NCBI GenBank assembly: GCA_964023205.1
Contig: OZ026844.1
Coordinates: forward strand, 35,139,326-35,203,325
Origin: Lutraria lutraria
Taxonomy: Eukaryota; Mollusca; Bivalvia; Venerida; Mactridae
Direction: 5' to 3'
Length of the DNA stretch: 64,000 nucleotides
The notes below the pieces were generated by a model that had not been told where the DNA came from, made no database searches, and saw only the letters and a list, made by a program, of their open reading frames with translations. This document shows, piece after piece, positions 33,501 through 39,216 of this stretch. Made by a program: the position numbers and the translations under genes. Within the stretch, counting starts at the first letter, position 1; each line of letters starts with the position of its first letter.

Positions 33501-35017
33501 TATCAGCAACTTTTTAAACATAGGTAGCAATACATTTTGACACTGACTCGGCCCGAACTATTTCAACCCCATTAATTGAGGTAAGAAATTGTGAAGGAAT
33601 TCAATCCCTATGACCTTGTCATGGAAATATTTTGTGCACATAATTTGATATAAACATGAATTGGTTGATATGTCCTTCCTATGTATTAACTTGTAAAAAA
33701 TAGTGGGTGGGGTAGCAAAATTGAAGAGTCTTTCAAGCAAGTTCCAAGGATTAAGTCTTCCATCTTTCCCCCCAGTATTTTGGGAACATGACCCATACCA
33801 TTGGGATTGGTAATTTCTTCAGTGTTTAGTTAGATATTGGGAAAATATGTGCTATTCCAATTTTGAAATACACACACATAAATTGACACTATCACTGACC
33901 ATAATGGGAACTTTCATTTATTACATGCCTTTTACAGTGAAAGATCTCTTGTTTTGTGAGATTTGAGTTAGTATCTTTTTTGTTTTATTTTTGGAAGTTT
34001 CAATTGGGAATTTTTGTCTGTGAATTGGAAAAGAAGGATACTATTTTTAATTGGGAATATGACCCAATATCAGCTAAAAAATTAACCCAAAAAATCACTG
34101 TGTATTAACTATTATCATCTTTTTAAGAAATATGGAGAGAAAAACATAGTGAGTTTTGAAAAAAAATATCATGAACTTGTATTGCCGAAATGCATTACAG
34201 AAGAACCTGAAAATGCTCAAAATCGTTTTGCATCGGGGGGCATTGCCCCAATGAACCCCCCACAAGGGCTCTGCCCTCGACCCTGCTGGGGACCTGCGCT
34301 CGCTAGACCCCCGGCTAATTTTCAGGATTGACAATTTTGTCCTGTTACAACCCCTGTAATCATTTATTGATTGCTTCATGATTATAAGTAAATACAAGTA
34401 AACAGTTGCTTTAAACAACATTTCCTTCTTCACAGGGATGTTCCTTGCATGAAGCTCAACCACAGTTCTAATAAAAACTAATTCCATGCAGAAGTCTGGT
34501 TGCCATGGTGGTAACCAATAGGAATATCTTTAAAAATTGTCTTGCCTAAAACCACAATGCCTAGAGCGTAGTTATGTAGTGTGTACTATTGTCGTGGACC
34601 CTACCAGGTTCGTTCAAATTATGGGGTAAAAATTGGCCCCACCCCGGTGGTCACTTGATTTTATAGGCTCAAATAGAAAAAAAAGTTCTTCTCCAATGGT
34701 CCTTTTTCTGCTGAGCAATTATTGGGCCATCATGGACCTCTTGATTGAATTTACCTTAATTTGATCTTTTACAGGAAAAGAACCTCGATTGGTTTCCACG
34801 TATGAGAGCGATGTCGCTGGCAGCTGAAGAGAATGACGCAGAACAGAACGAGCTTTGCACTTTACAGTCACAATTAAACTGTACAAATGAACTTGTACAA
34901 TTGTTATCTCAGCAGCTCAATGATCTTAAAGAACAAATGACAGAACAAAGGAAACAGAAACAACGAAAGGGTTTCCTTCACTCAACCACAATGCCGAGCA
35001 TGATGCAAAATATGTGA
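427..35017 (+). CDS. ITPR: Inositol 1,4,5-trisphosphate receptor, C-terminal part (23 exons)
   Basis: Ligand-gated Ca2+ release channel of the endoplasmic reticulum, opened by IP3 and Ca2+; it forms tetramers. The 23 exons below total 3465 coding bases and join without a phase error into 1154 residues plus a TGA stop. The fragment starts in the central regulatory domain (VFVQLLQGAF-like block), so the IP3-binding core and suppressor domain are upstream of the window. Visible landmarks are [57 protein letters not shown] and [20 protein letters not shown]. Then come six membrane segments, the pore motif [11 protein letters not shown], the gate helix ending [11 protein letters not shown], a CxxC...HxxxxH zinc site and the C-terminal tail. 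Homology comes from remembered vertebrate IP3R sequences and is very strong. Invertebrates usually have one IP3R gene, so no vertebrate subtype is assigned. RyR is excluded by length and by exact IP3R-type blocks. Confidence 0.97.
1465..1660. repeat. Dispersed repeat, bivalve type
   Basis: Begins near a 'ccccacccactttcagtggtaggggc' inverted stretch and ends in 'gagatcaaggtcacacttgaaggtc'. This wording is typical of high-copy dispersed repeats in bivalve introns. The element class is not known; boundaries are approximate. Confidence 0.45.
5506..5571. mobile_element. Short mariner/pogo-type MITE
   Basis: Starts CAGTAAAATTTC and ends AAGATTTTACTG, giving inverted ends that match over CAGTAAAAT. 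It is flanked on both sides by TA (5504-5505 and 5572-5573), the target duplication of Tc1/mariner elements. Only 66 bp, so strictly non-autonomous. The same end sequence recurs at 8715-8888. Confidence 0.55.
6247..6276. repeat. (TCAA)n microsatellite
   Basis: About six tandem TCAA units with one TCAG variant, in the IP3R intron. Confidence 0.8.
6896..7071 (+). CDS. ITPR: IP3R exon b
   Basis: 176 bp, phase 1 in, phase 0 out; acceptor cttcacag, donor cag|gtataa. Encodes [20 protein letters not shown] through [12 protein letters not shown]. It is closely similar to the vertebrate block with IAIPVDLDSQV and [12 protein letters not shown]. Confidence 0.95.
7072..7486 (+). other. IP3R intron
   Basis: Plain AT-rich intron ending in a tgttatttcag acceptor. 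Nothing further seen. Confidence 0.8.
7487..7635 (+). CDS. ITPR: IP3R exon c
   Basis: 149 bp, phase 0 in, phase 2 out. Encodes [20 protein letters not shown], then [12 protein letters not shown] and [10 protein letters not shown], almost identical to vertebrate IP3Rs. Donor aag|gttaga. Confidence 0.96.
7636..8242 (+). other. IP3R intron with SINE remnant
   Basis: Holds the SINE-like repeat at 7690-7910. The rest is AT-rich and empty. Acceptor atttcatgtag at 8241-8242. Confidence 0.75.
7690..7910 (+). repeat. tRNA-derived SINE-like remnant
   Basis: A B-box-like GAGTTCGAATTCAAGG lies at about 7722. It is followed by a tail with 'acaaggttagaactggttt', 'gaatcc' and 'ctggttaggttgtc...gcaaactggtta'. 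The tail aligns by eye to 14470-14560, so this is a dispersed family. The A box is not recognisable. Confidence 0.5.
8243..8354 (+). CDS. ITPR: IP3R exon d (ends at the SII splice position)
   Basis: 112 bp, phase 2 in, phase 0 out. Encodes [30 protein letters not shown] and ...YGDK, matching the vertebrate [20 protein letters not shown] block. Donor aag|gtatgt. Mammalian ITPR1 inserts its SII alternative segment right after the equivalent GYGEK. Confidence 0.95.
8715..8888. mobile_element. Mariner/pogo-type MITE
   Basis: Begins CAGTAAAATCTC and ends GAAGTTTTACTG, so the outer 8 bases are perfect inverted repeats. The interior reads like the 'agaccatcacatt...aaaggtcttatta' core seen in such MITEs. 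Flanking TA is not intact (TG and TT), so an old copy. Related by its ends to 5506-5571. Confidence 0.45.
9370..9405 (+). CDS. ITPR: Possible IP3R microexon (SII-like cassette), unproven
   Basis: 36 bp, phase 0 in and out, bounded by tttcag and a GTACGA donor. It would add [12 protein letters not shown] between YGDK (exon d) and GEALRQ (exon e), the position of the mammalian ITPR1 SII insert. It is lysine/arginine-rich and has no stop. The polypyrimidine tract is weak and no homologue is recalled, so this is only a candidate. Confidence 0.25.
10671..11035 (+). repeat. Dispersed bivalve-type repeat, two modules
   Basis: Starts 'gctggggtttattgctttgcac' and holds two diverged copies of a ~140-bp module (about 10690-10858 and 10860-10998). 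Each module has 'atttggcct', 'ggaggttggtc', 'gatgacccctat' and 'caaaggtca'. The same module occurs at 17255-17540 and 21205-21455, all in the same orientation. Confidence 0.65.
13041..13221 (+). CDS. Unidentified terminal-exon-like ORF with C-terminal membrane anchor
   Basis: After a gactcacag acceptor-like site a 60-codon frame is open to TAA at 13219-13221. The first base, 13041, would complete a codon from an earlier exon (phase 2). The frame gives [18 protein letters not shown], then [17 protein letters not shown], a hydrophobic helix ([17 protein letters not shown]) and a short TTYNKQ tail. A single helix close to the C-terminus suggests a tail-anchored protein. An AATAAA at 13287-13292 follows. 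Base composition is less AT-rich than the surrounding intron. It cannot continue IP3R exon d: in that phase the third codon is TGA. I do not recognise the protein. It may be the last exon of a nested gene, a processed pseudogene fragment or an IP3R-truncating alternative end. Confidence 0.45.
13229..13236. promoter_or_regulatory. CRE palindrome TGACGTCA
   Basis: Perfect CREB/ATF consensus in a less AT-rich stretch just after the candidate exon; a second copy lies at 13497-13504. Function is inferred from motif only. Confidence 0.3.
13497..13504. promoter_or_regulatory. CRE palindrome TGACGTCA
   Basis: Second perfect CRE within 270 bp. It is flanked on both sides by CTATGTATAGA copies (about 13470 and 13509). 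Motif-only evidence. Confidence 0.3.
14168..14323 (+). promoter_or_regulatory. TATA-like box followed by a 32-codon ORF
   Basis: TATAAATAG at 14168-14176 is followed 49 bp later by ATCATGG (ATG 14225-14227). The frame gives [20 protein letters not shown] and 12 more residues before TGA at 14321-14323. The segment is less AT-rich than the intron around it. It could be an internal IP3R promoter, a piece of an inserted gene, or chance. No homology recalled. Confidence 0.25.
14390..14560 (+). repeat. SINE-tail remnant
   Basis: The stretch around 'gaaccaggttagtacttgtac...aatccaggaaagctggtttggttgtcagcaagctg' matches the tail of the element at 7690-7910 by eye, in the same orientation. No A/B box left. 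Confidence 0.45.
15028..15150 (+). repeat. Short tandem array
   Basis: Four diverged units built on 'ttaggaaatgttgccttcta' and 'gctaaaattt', with spacing of roughly 30-35 bp. Lies 200 bp before exon e. Confidence 0.65.
15350..15514 (+). CDS. ITPR: IP3R exon e
   Basis: 165 bp, phase 0 both ends; acceptor tgtag|ggtgag, donor cag|gtttgc. Encodes [19 protein letters not shown] then a variable serine-rich linker ending in SEMKIQEVQ. It matches the vertebrate GEALRQ...NRYYG and EMSLAEVQ ends. The vertebrate type 1 PKA site RRES in this linker is not present. Confidence 0.94.
15515..15996 (+). other. IP3R intron
   Basis: AT-rich with a good ttcttctctcttgcag acceptor. Nothing else seen. Confidence 0.8.
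15997..16128 (+). CDS. ITPR: IP3R exon f
   Basis: 132 bp, phase 0 both ends. Encodes [19 protein letters not shown] through [14 protein letters not shown], matching the vertebrate block with LDKEGASNLVIDLI and IALLEGGN. Donor cag|gtaggt. Confidence 0.96.
16129..16779 (+). other. IP3R intron
   Basis: Holds a probable LINE 3' tail (16150-16250). A segment with 'ttttaggctc.tgaggac' and 'tgatgataa' occurs twice, at about 16428 and 16538. Acceptor tttgttttcag. Confidence 0.75.
16150..16250 (+). mobile_element. Probable non-LTR element 3' tail
   Basis: The sequence ends 'ctacaaataaagtctttatt' plus ATT repeats. This is a common 3' end of animal LINEs or of SINEs that borrow it. No reverse transcriptase sequence left. 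Confidence 0.4.
16780..16972 (+). CDS. ITPR: IP3R exon g
   Basis: 193 bp, phase 0 in, phase 1 out. Encodes [20 protein letters not shown], then the variable charged linker with [10 protein letters not shown] and LSRHR. Aligns to the vertebrate [22 protein letters not shown] block. Donor ag|gtagga. Confidence 0.94.
16973..17602 (+). other. IP3R intron
   Basis: Half of it is the dispersed repeat at 17255-17540; otherwise AT-rich. Confidence 0.75.
17255..17540 (+). repeat. Dispersed bivalve-type repeat
   Basis: Contains 'gctttgcacagg', a CAGTCGGT microsatellite-like run, 'aaccttgtcc', 'tttggttgggaggttggtca', 'gaggtcagtaggtcaaaggt' and 'cacaaactcttcttgtt'. Same family and orientation as 10671-11035 and 21205-21455. 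Confidence 0.7.
17603..17784 (+). CDS. ITPR: IP3R exon h
   Basis: 182 bp, phase 1 in, phase 0 out. Starts with an acidic linker ([14 protein letters not shown]), then a lysine/glutamate-rich helix. It ends in the conserved [20 protein letters not shown]. Donor cag|gtaagt. Confidence 0.97.
17785..18219 (+). other. IP3R intron with poly-C tract
   Basis: AT-rich except for a run of about 15 C at 18032-18047. Acceptor tcctttatttcag. Confidence 0.75.
18220..18423 (+). CDS. ITPR: IP3R exon i
   Basis: 204 bp, phase 0 both ends. Encodes [49 protein letters not shown]. Near identity to vertebrate IP3Rs makes this one of the most conserved exons. Donor cag|gtaact. Confidence 0.98.
18424..18964 (+). 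other. IP3R intron
   Basis: AT-rich, no repeat or gene recognised. Acceptor tttgtttcatttcag. Confidence 0.8.
18965..19057 (+). CDS. ITPR: IP3R exon j
   Basis: 93 bp, phase 0 both ends. Encodes [20 protein letters not shown] then [11 protein letters not shown], aligning to vertebrate [18 protein letters not shown]...LVLELK. Slightly shorter than the vertebrate type, whose LGKKR-like insert is missing. Confidence 0.96.
19058..19612 (+). other. IP3R intron with dispersed repeat
   Basis: About 19190-19420 ('gtcaagccattgtgatcact', 'gtctgcgttgtgcaaaaact') resembles a second class of bivalve dispersed repeat. Rest AT-rich. Confidence 0.55.
19613..19708 (+). CDS. ITPR: IP3R exon k
   Basis: 96 bp, phase 0 both ends. 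Encodes [32 protein letters not shown]. Matches vertebrate [24 protein letters not shown]...ELV. Donor ctg|gtaggt. Confidence 0.98.
21205..21455 (+). repeat. Dispersed bivalve-type repeat
   Basis: Opens with 'atgccctctttcgaaaagaa' and 'gggggtatattgctttgtat', then 'aaaaccttgtcc', 'tttggttgggaggttagtca', 'gatcagtaggtcaaagatca' and 'cacgaacacttcttgtt'. Same family as 10671-11035 and 17255-17540; this copy has the most complete 5' end. Confidence 0.7.
21704..21766 (+). CDS. ITPR: Probable IP3R cassette exon (21 codons)
   Basis: 63 bp, phase 0 in and out, with acceptor tttgtaactatag and donor cag|gtcttt. Encodes [20 protein letters not shown] plus Q, no stop. It would sit between SPQQL (exon k) and VDVAKRAFQ (exon l). 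Skipping it gives the contact found in vertebrates (KELVEVIKKAY), so it looks optional. It begins with the same GTTGA and a similar VD...FQ pattern as exon l, hinting at a partial exon duplication. No homologue is recalled for the insert. Confidence 0.5.
22630..23260 (+). repeat. 27-bp minisatellite A (about 23 copies)
   Basis: The unit is close to ATTCCTATTGAAATTTATTC plus ATCAACC. It varies in the last bases (ATGGACC, ATTGATC, ATCGGCC) and as AAA/GAA. Because 27 is a multiple of three, one frame stays open for 154 codons with an IPIEIYS-type period. That is a by-product, not a gene. Confidence 0.9.
24692..24805 (+). CDS. ITPR: IP3R exon l
   Basis: 114 bp, phase 0 both ends. Encodes [20 protein letters not shown] then [16 protein letters not shown]. 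The acidic run and SPxxVGHNIxILAxQ match vertebrate IP3Rs. Acceptor tatttacag, donor cag|gtagtg; a truncated SINE starts about 6 bp after the exon. Confidence 0.96.
24811..24940 (+). repeat. 5'-truncated SINE (family 1)
   Basis: Matches the tail of the SINE at 25101-25340: 'gagaaagtaggcaattgctt', 'acagaggatgggagtctagt', 'actggttctt', 'gttgaaaaggggcgtaaaac', then an A-rich caaacaaacaaac end. It abuts the splice donor of exon l. Confidence 0.75.
25101..25340 (+). repeat. tRNA-derived SINE (family 1), near full length
   Basis: tRNA-like head: A-box region ATGGTCGAGTGATTAAGG (25110-25127) and B box GGTTCAAACCC (25173-25183). The tail reads 'gagaaagtaggcagttgctt ... ggttaggtgatctg ... gttgaaaaggggtgtaaaac' with an A-rich end. 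Further copies lie at 24811-24940 (truncated) and 61959-62182. The acceptor stem does not pair, so it is not a functional tRNA gene. Confidence 0.8.
25566..25670 (+). CDS. ITPR: IP3R exon m
   Basis: 105 bp, phase 0 both ends. Encodes [16 protein letters not shown], then [15 protein letters not shown]. Matches vertebrate HNKELQSMLKPGG and [17 protein letters not shown]. Donor gaa|gtgagt. Confidence 0.97.
25687..26415 (+). repeat. 27-bp minisatellite B (27 copies)
   Basis: Unit GTATTAGTAAAAGGTCAAAT plus ATCTATT, with almost no length change over 27 copies. Only two sites vary: ctAtt/ctGtt and gtAtta/gtGtta; one unit has ctTtt. The array begins 16 bp after the donor of exon m. Its 27-bp period keeps one frame open as repeated VLVKGQISI, which is not a gene. 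Confidence 0.95.
26595..26787 (+). CDS. ITPR: IP3R exon n
   Basis: 193 bp, phase 0 in, phase 1 out. Encodes [60 protein letters not shown]. Aligns over its length with the vertebrate segment just before the channel domain. Donor ag|gtgaga. Confidence 0.98.
26788..27435 (+). other. IP3R intron with dispersed repeat
   Basis: About 26870-27130 ('ctgtccgtccgccgtttgtc', 'gaagcttggtatgtgaattg') resembles a bivalve dispersed repeat. Otherwise unremarkable. Confidence 0.5.
27436..27558 (+). CDS. ITPR: IP3R exon o (membrane segment S1)
   Basis: 123 bp, phase 1 in and out. Encodes [30 protein letters not shown]. It matches vertebrate [25 protein letters not shown] and forms the first membrane helix of the channel domain. 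Confidence 0.98.
27559..27699 (+). other. Short IP3R intron
   Basis: 141-bp intron between S1 and S2 exons; donor gtttgt, acceptor ttgctttcag. Confidence 0.9.
27700..27872 (+). CDS. ITPR: IP3R exon p (S2 and start of S3)
   Basis: 173 bp, phase 1 in, phase 0 out. Encodes [20 protein letters not shown] (S2) and [26 protein letters not shown] (S3 region). Donor aat|gtaagt. Confidence 0.98.
27873..28368 (+). other. IP3R intron
   Basis: About 28005-28125 ('tgcttgacctattgctatca', 'gggtcaaggactcaaggtca') is probably another dispersed repeat. No gene. Confidence 0.5.
28369..28533 (+). CDS. ITPR: IP3R exon q (S3 end and S4)
   Basis: 165 bp, phase 0 both ends. Encodes [18 protein letters not shown], then [25 protein letters not shown]. 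Matches vertebrate NKIIFLMSFVGN and [24 protein letters not shown]. Confidence 0.98.
28534..28962 (+). other. IP3R intron
   Basis: AT-rich, no repeat recognised. Acceptor gttacatttcag. Confidence 0.75.
28963..29158 (+). CDS. ITPR: IP3R exon r (S4-S5 linker, S5)
   Basis: 196 bp, phase 0 in, phase 1 out. Encodes [45 protein letters not shown]. Near identity to the vertebrate linker and S5 helix. Donor aaaa|gtaagt. Confidence 0.98.
29165..29340 (+). repeat. Dispersed repeat (shared with 50575-50715)
   Basis: Carries 'aaatggcctttattcacagg', then 'tggcctatatt' and 'aacacag'-like text. The same wording occurs at 50650-50710. It begins within 10 bp of the exon r donor. Class unknown. Confidence 0.55.
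29443..29511 (+). CDS. ITPR: IP3R exon s (luminal loop)
   Basis: 69 bp, phase 1 in and out. Encodes [23 protein letters not shown] (first codon split with exon r). It lies between S5 and the pore and is variable in IP3Rs. Two N-glycosylation sequons (NMT, NCT) fit a luminal position. Assignment rests on phase and place rather than on identity. Confidence 0.85.
29512..30091 (+). other. IP3R intron
   Basis: No repeat recognised. Acceptor ttatgttttgtttaaag. Confidence 0.75.
30092..30225 (+). CDS. ITPR: IP3R exon t (pore loop and selectivity filter)
   Basis: 134 bp, phase 1 in, phase 0 out. Encodes an acidic luminal stretch ([20 protein letters not shown]), [10 protein letters not shown], and the filter [12 protein letters not shown]. 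Vertebrates have GGGVGDVLRKP. Donor cat|gtaagt. Confidence 0.98.
30503..30668 (+). CDS. ITPR: IP3R exon u (S6 gate helix, first half of zinc site)
   Basis: 166 bp, phase 0 in, phase 1 out. Encodes [20 protein letters not shown], then [20 protein letters not shown] and TCFIC. S6 and its cytosolic extension are almost identical to vertebrate IP3Rs. CFIC supplies the two zinc cysteines of the linker domain. Confidence 0.98.
30669..31600 (+). other. IP3R intron
   Basis: Contains a 29-30-bp direct duplication at about 31219-31277 (gataaaacaatgtagagaga twice). Otherwise AT-rich. Good tctttttgttattttag acceptor. Confidence 0.75.
31601..31761 (+). CDS. ITPR: IP3R exon v (second half of zinc site)
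   Basis: 161 bp, phase 1 in, phase 0 out. Encodes [60 protein letters not shown] gives the two zinc histidines. Vertebrates have GLERDKFDNK at the start; here [10 protein letters not shown]. Confidence 0.98.
32205..32515 (+). repeat. ~30-bp tandem repeat with internal palindrome (about 10 copies)
   Basis: The unit is close to GATTTGAGATTGGTCTAAAT plus CTCACTAAAA, with indels. Each unit contains GAGATT...AATCTC as inverted arms, so every unit can form a small hairpin, and neighbouring units can also pair. Confidence 0.85.
33199..34356. mobile_element. hAT-like non-autonomous DNA transposon
   Basis: Ends are CAGGGGTTGTAA at 33199-33210 and its exact reverse complement at 34345-34356. TAATCA directly abuts both ends (33193-33198 and 34357-34362), a likely target duplication. 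CAGGGG is the usual hAT terminus, but hAT normally gives 8 bp. Near the right end is a GC-rich block (about 34233-34316, 'ggggggcattgcccc'), a motif often seen in such elements. No transposase frame seen. Confidence 0.7.
34775..35017 (+). CDS. ITPR: IP3R last exon (C-terminal tail)
   Basis: 243 bp including TGA at 35015-35017. Encodes [20 protein letters not shown], a heptad-like helix with [10 protein letters not shown] and [20 protein letters not shown], and a KQKQRKGFL end. Vertebrates have [14 protein letters not shown] and [14 protein letters not shown]. The coiled coil helps tetramer assembly. Confidence 0.98.
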   Translation, partial: EKNLDWFPRMRAMSLAAEENDAEQNELCTLQSQLNCTNELVQLLSQQLNDLKEQMTEQRKQKQRKGFLHSTTMPSMMQNM

Positions 35018-36850
35018 TTTAAAGATTTATTTTTCAAAGGTTGTTGAATATTAAACCATCATGTTTTCATCATTCCGGTCGGAAGTTTATACTGTTTGTT
35101 CCCATAATTTTATGTTATACGCCAGATTTTTATTATGTTGTACTTTTGTATGTTGAATCATAGAATTTTCAAATTTACTTACGTTGTTGGGTGTCATTGT
35201 AACTTGTTGTGTTACAGTTAGTATGAGATATTGACTGTGTCTGATTGAATGATTTTTGTTTGTAAGAATAATTCATTGTGTTCTTTAAGAATTAGTACAC
35301 ATTTAAAAACCTAAATTTTTCCACATCTAACTCAGGCCTATTTTTGGATGGATGCCAAGAATTACTTCATTTATGTTAAAATATCAGAAAGACTTGTTTG
35401 GAAGAATCATGCAACCAGACAGTCTAAATTTTAGCGTTGCATCTACAACTTAGTGTCAGCATAAAAACTCTAAATATTTACTTCAGAAAAGAAGAACCAT
35501 TGAGGCAAAGTTCTTAATGTGTGTTTGAAATAACCAGCTAAAAAAATTCAAGTTTGTCTTTTAGAGCATTATCAAAGTGTATCGCTCTTTAGAATAATTT
35601 TGTGCAAGTTAATTATATTTTCGGAATTCTGTATTAAGTATTATCCAATATTTTGGTCAATTTTTTTATCGCATATAGTGGAATTATTTAAATGTCAACC
35701 CTTATAAACCCGCCAAAATATTAAGCGTATGTGTTTATTATTGATATATTATTGTATTGTATTTCTGTGCTAAATTGTGTATAATCTGATTTTAATTATC
35801 ATCAGATTTAATAATATCTAGTTTATATGATAGAATAACTGATATTTTTATAGTATGGTATATACGTGGATGTCATATTGTGTATAGCATTTTAATAATA
35901 TAGAAAAACATTCATAATTGGTTGCAATCTATTTCTGTCTATGTTACATGAGTATATTTAACTTTCTGATTAAACTATCCAACAAATATTGTTTGTCTGC
36001 AGACTCGAGTCTGAATCCCTACAATATTGGCCCTTACTTTAATCAGTTTTGTTTCATGTCAGATGTAAATCATTGTCTAAAAATATGTAAAAATACATAA
36101 TGGGTCTTAGGCCATCGCTGAAGAAAAAAAATAATTTTTTGTTATGTTTTCCAACTTACCGTTTTCAATACTGCTAAATAATGTTAACAAAAAAAAATGT
36201 CAACCAGGGCGCTCCCTAGACTTCAAAAGTCAGGGGTCAAAATGACTCTTAGCTGATAGAAATTTAAAGACTCAACAAAATTTCCTACTAATGTAATAGT
36301 AAATTTGACCCTTTGGTTCCAATTCTCAAGAGTCAAAAACCTTATTTTGCAAATTACAAGAGTCAAAATACCATTTTAAGGGTCAAAGGAGAGCCCTGTA
36401 ACTGCATTCAGGCGGTTTTTTTGATGGTTTTGTATTAAACAAGTAATAATTTATTTAGAAGTCAATTTGCGTAAAATATGGTAATTAAATATGTTGAGAT
36501 GTGGGGTACTGTGATTCAGCTAGTGTTTAAGGATGGCTCCTGTGTTGATCCTAATTATATAATTATTATAATCAGATATATATTTTCCTGCTTACATATC
36601 ACATATAGTGAATGCTAATTAATAATAAATATTCATGTTGAATGATCAGGTAATATGCAACAATCATTTAAAATTTAATCAGAAGAAATTGTTTCGAGGT
36701 TTGATTCACCAATTACTTTTTTAAACCTTATGGCTGTCGAGAATGGTTTAGTTCATGTGAGAAAGATTTTTTTAAAAGTTTTCTTTAAATTCTATGCAGA
36801 ATACACATTAATTGAATTTGTATGTAATAAAATGCAAATATAATTTTTTT
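35018..36850 (+). other. Probable IP3R 3' UTR
   Basis: AT-rich sequence after the stop codon. AATAAA candidates at 36624-36629 and 36826-36831 could end the transcript. The actual end is not determined by sequence. Confidence 0.45.
36205..36398. mobile_element. Small MITE with CAGGGC ends
   Basis: Starts CAGGGCGCTCCCTAGAC and ends GGAGAGCCCTG, imperfect inverted ends. The interior has 'agtcaggggtcaaaatgact' and 'aagggtcaaagg' near the two ends. A related end fragment (CAGGGCTCTCCAATTT) lies at about 9943. No clean target duplication seen. Confidence 0.5.
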
Positions 36851-37361
36851 TATCTACCCTTAGAATTCAAATGAAATATTAGAAGACAGTTTTCTATTAA
36901 TGTATCAAAACTTCATGCGGTTTTTATGAAACTGAATGTAGCATATTGATTTAAAAATATCAGTAATATTCATATGTTGCAAGTTTTGGGTTTATGTGGC
37001 AGTATTTTCAACACTAACTGGGTAAATGGTCATTGTGAATCGAAACTATTTATCCTTAAAGAACATCTTTGTGGCCTTTGTTCATGGGTCTGACCGCATT
37101 AGGCTACTTTTTTTGCCTTCATTTTTTCCTATCATACATTAAAGATTCTGTCTTATTTGAACCGCTTATATATAACAGTCACCTTTTGACCTATTTATGT
37201 AATGTATTTAAGATAAATAGGTGGTGCTAATACATTGTACATGAATACATAACATAATAATACATGTTATTTGTTTGTTTTGTTTTGTTTTATTTTGTCA
37301 CAGGACCAAACAAATACAGTGCAGAGTTCAATACACACAAGCTCTTTTAGCTGCATACATG

Positions 37362-37620
37362 AAACCGTGGCCGAGTGGTTAGGGTGTCTGCCTTCAGAGC
37401 TGGAGATCGAAGGTTCAAACCCTAGTGGAGACTGGGTTAGAACTAATGCGGTCGGTTGGTGAGCTGCAAGCTAGTTAAATAATGGTTTCCATATGCCCAT
37501 CTCAGGCAGGCACCCAGCAAAAGGAGAAGGGATTCGGGAGGTACTGTGCGAACATAAGATAGCTGTCTCATAAGCCAACTTGGCTGGCCCTTTTAATAGG
37601 GGTGACACTATAATAAACAA
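37362..37620 (+). repeat. tRNA-derived SINE (family 2)
   Basis: Head has A-box region GTGGCCGAGTGGTTAGGGTG (37367-37386) and B box GGTTCAAACCC (37412-37422). The tail carries 'gaagggattcgggaggtac' and 'cttttaataggggtgacact'. The ends of the head do not form an acceptor stem, so not an active tRNA gene. Confidence 0.75.
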
Positions 37621-38039
37621 GACCGTACTCTACTTGTTGCCTGGGTTTCACATATCCTGATTTCTGTTGCTGACCAAACTTACCATAACTTTTACAGTCT
37701 CTGTCAATTTTTTCTTGCAGCTAAAAATGTCTTTAAAAAAAATTGGTTATTGACCAAATTGTTTGGGGAGGGGGGGGGGGGAGGGTATGGAAAGACCATT
37801 TTTCTTTATACAACACAACTGAGATCATTTATCAGACTTCGGTTGCAGATTTTAGAATTTTAAGTTTTCTCAACCACAGTAGATGTACTTGAACCATGGA
37901 CTCAGACTTAGTGCTGTAGTTGGAATGTCCATACATTCATTTACCACATTTCTACTGTGTGCAACTACTGCCATCATTTATCCTACGCATTTTGTCAGGA
38001 TTTTGTGAATCCTCACCACATCTTGTGTGAAAAGCTTTG

Positions 38040-38215
38040 TCTTAATAGTGTCTAGGATAAGTTCGAACATGGGTCATCTGGGGTCAGAAAACTAGGTCAC
38101 TTGGTCAAATAACAGGAAAACCTTGATAAAACTGTAGAGACATCATTTATATCAAGTCTTGATGAAAGTTGCTCAGAATGTCTGTCTTGATGATTTCTCG
38201 GACATGTTTAGGCTC
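38040..38215 (+). repeat. Dispersed repeat, bivalve type
   Basis: 'gggtcatctggggtcagaaa', 'ctaggtcacttggtcaaata', 'aaaaccttgataaaactgta' and 'tcttgatgaaagttgctcag' are wording typical of a common bivalve intergenic repeat. Boundaries uncertain. The open frame at 38344-38607 just beyond it has no recognised homology. Confidence 0.45.
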
Positions 38216-39216
38216 TGACCTAGTTTAAACAGTTGCAATGACATTAAAGGCTTGCTACAATTTCCAGGTTTTTTCCAAACAGACATAAAAGCAAAATGAA
38301 AACTCTTCCATAGATTTTTTAAAAGTTTGCATGAATATATCATATGATATCAACAGAATTAAACATTTTAGTCGAAAAAATTGGGGTTGACGAACTCGTT
38401 TTTGAGTTACCTACCTTTGAATTTTTGGCCCAGTTTAGGTTATTTCAAGGGCAGATAATTCACAATGGAGATCAGCAAGGTCATATTTATTCCCCTTTTT
38501 ATGAAGCCTACTTCTTTTCGTGTCATTGTCCAAAATTTCAAGAATTGGTGAAGAGTGGTTTTGTATTTTCTTCTCTACCTAAACCAATGCCAATCATAAT
38601 CTCTTAAAAAATGACCGATTGTTAAAGAAATCTTATTCTCTTTACTTCAACTGAAAAGAGGTTATAACTTGAATATATAATGGAATTGCATGAAATTTTG
38701 TATTTTGACGAAGAAGAAAATAAAAAAACGTAAACTAAACTAAAAGTGTTATATTTGAGCTTTGTGTATAATTTTCTGTGTATTTTAACTTCAATATCAG
38801 CTGAAATATGAAAATTTTATATACATTTCTATAATGCCAGTATTGACATATTTAATAAATCAAAAAATGTTGTATATGAGGATTGAGATGGTAAATTATA
38901 CATAACACAACTGTGGATATAAATACTTATATCTTCGTATATTTGAGACAAGTACGATTTATACCAGCAAATTATTTTCACAAGATGAATGAACATGTAA
39001 TTGTCATAAATTCATGTTGCCATTGCAAAAGATTGGGGTGGACCTAGCTATTTTAGATTTTGCAGTGGGGGATATCAGCCCCTGTAACTCCACCCCTGGT
39101 TAATTCCTATACGGTCCTGAAAGCAGATATGTCCCTGCTGATAAGCATTGCATAATTTAGTGAAATTTAGTTTCTACTCCTAGATTCTAGCCTCAGTACT
39201 AATGTTATAGCACCGC

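Larger units (their letters stand above)
31762..34774 (+). other. Last IP3R intron (3.0 kb)
   Basis: Contains a hairpin-type satellite (32205-32515) and a 1.16-kb hAT-like element (33199-34356). Acceptor ttgatcttttacag. Confidence 0.75.

Noticed and set aside
37362..37440. Functional tRNA gene
   Set aside because: A and B boxes are present but the acceptor stem does not pair and a SINE tail follows; the same applies to 25101, 42521, 45929 and 62699.
38344..38607. 87-codon ORF
   Set aside because: Follows a dispersed repeat, no recognised domain, no splice or start context.
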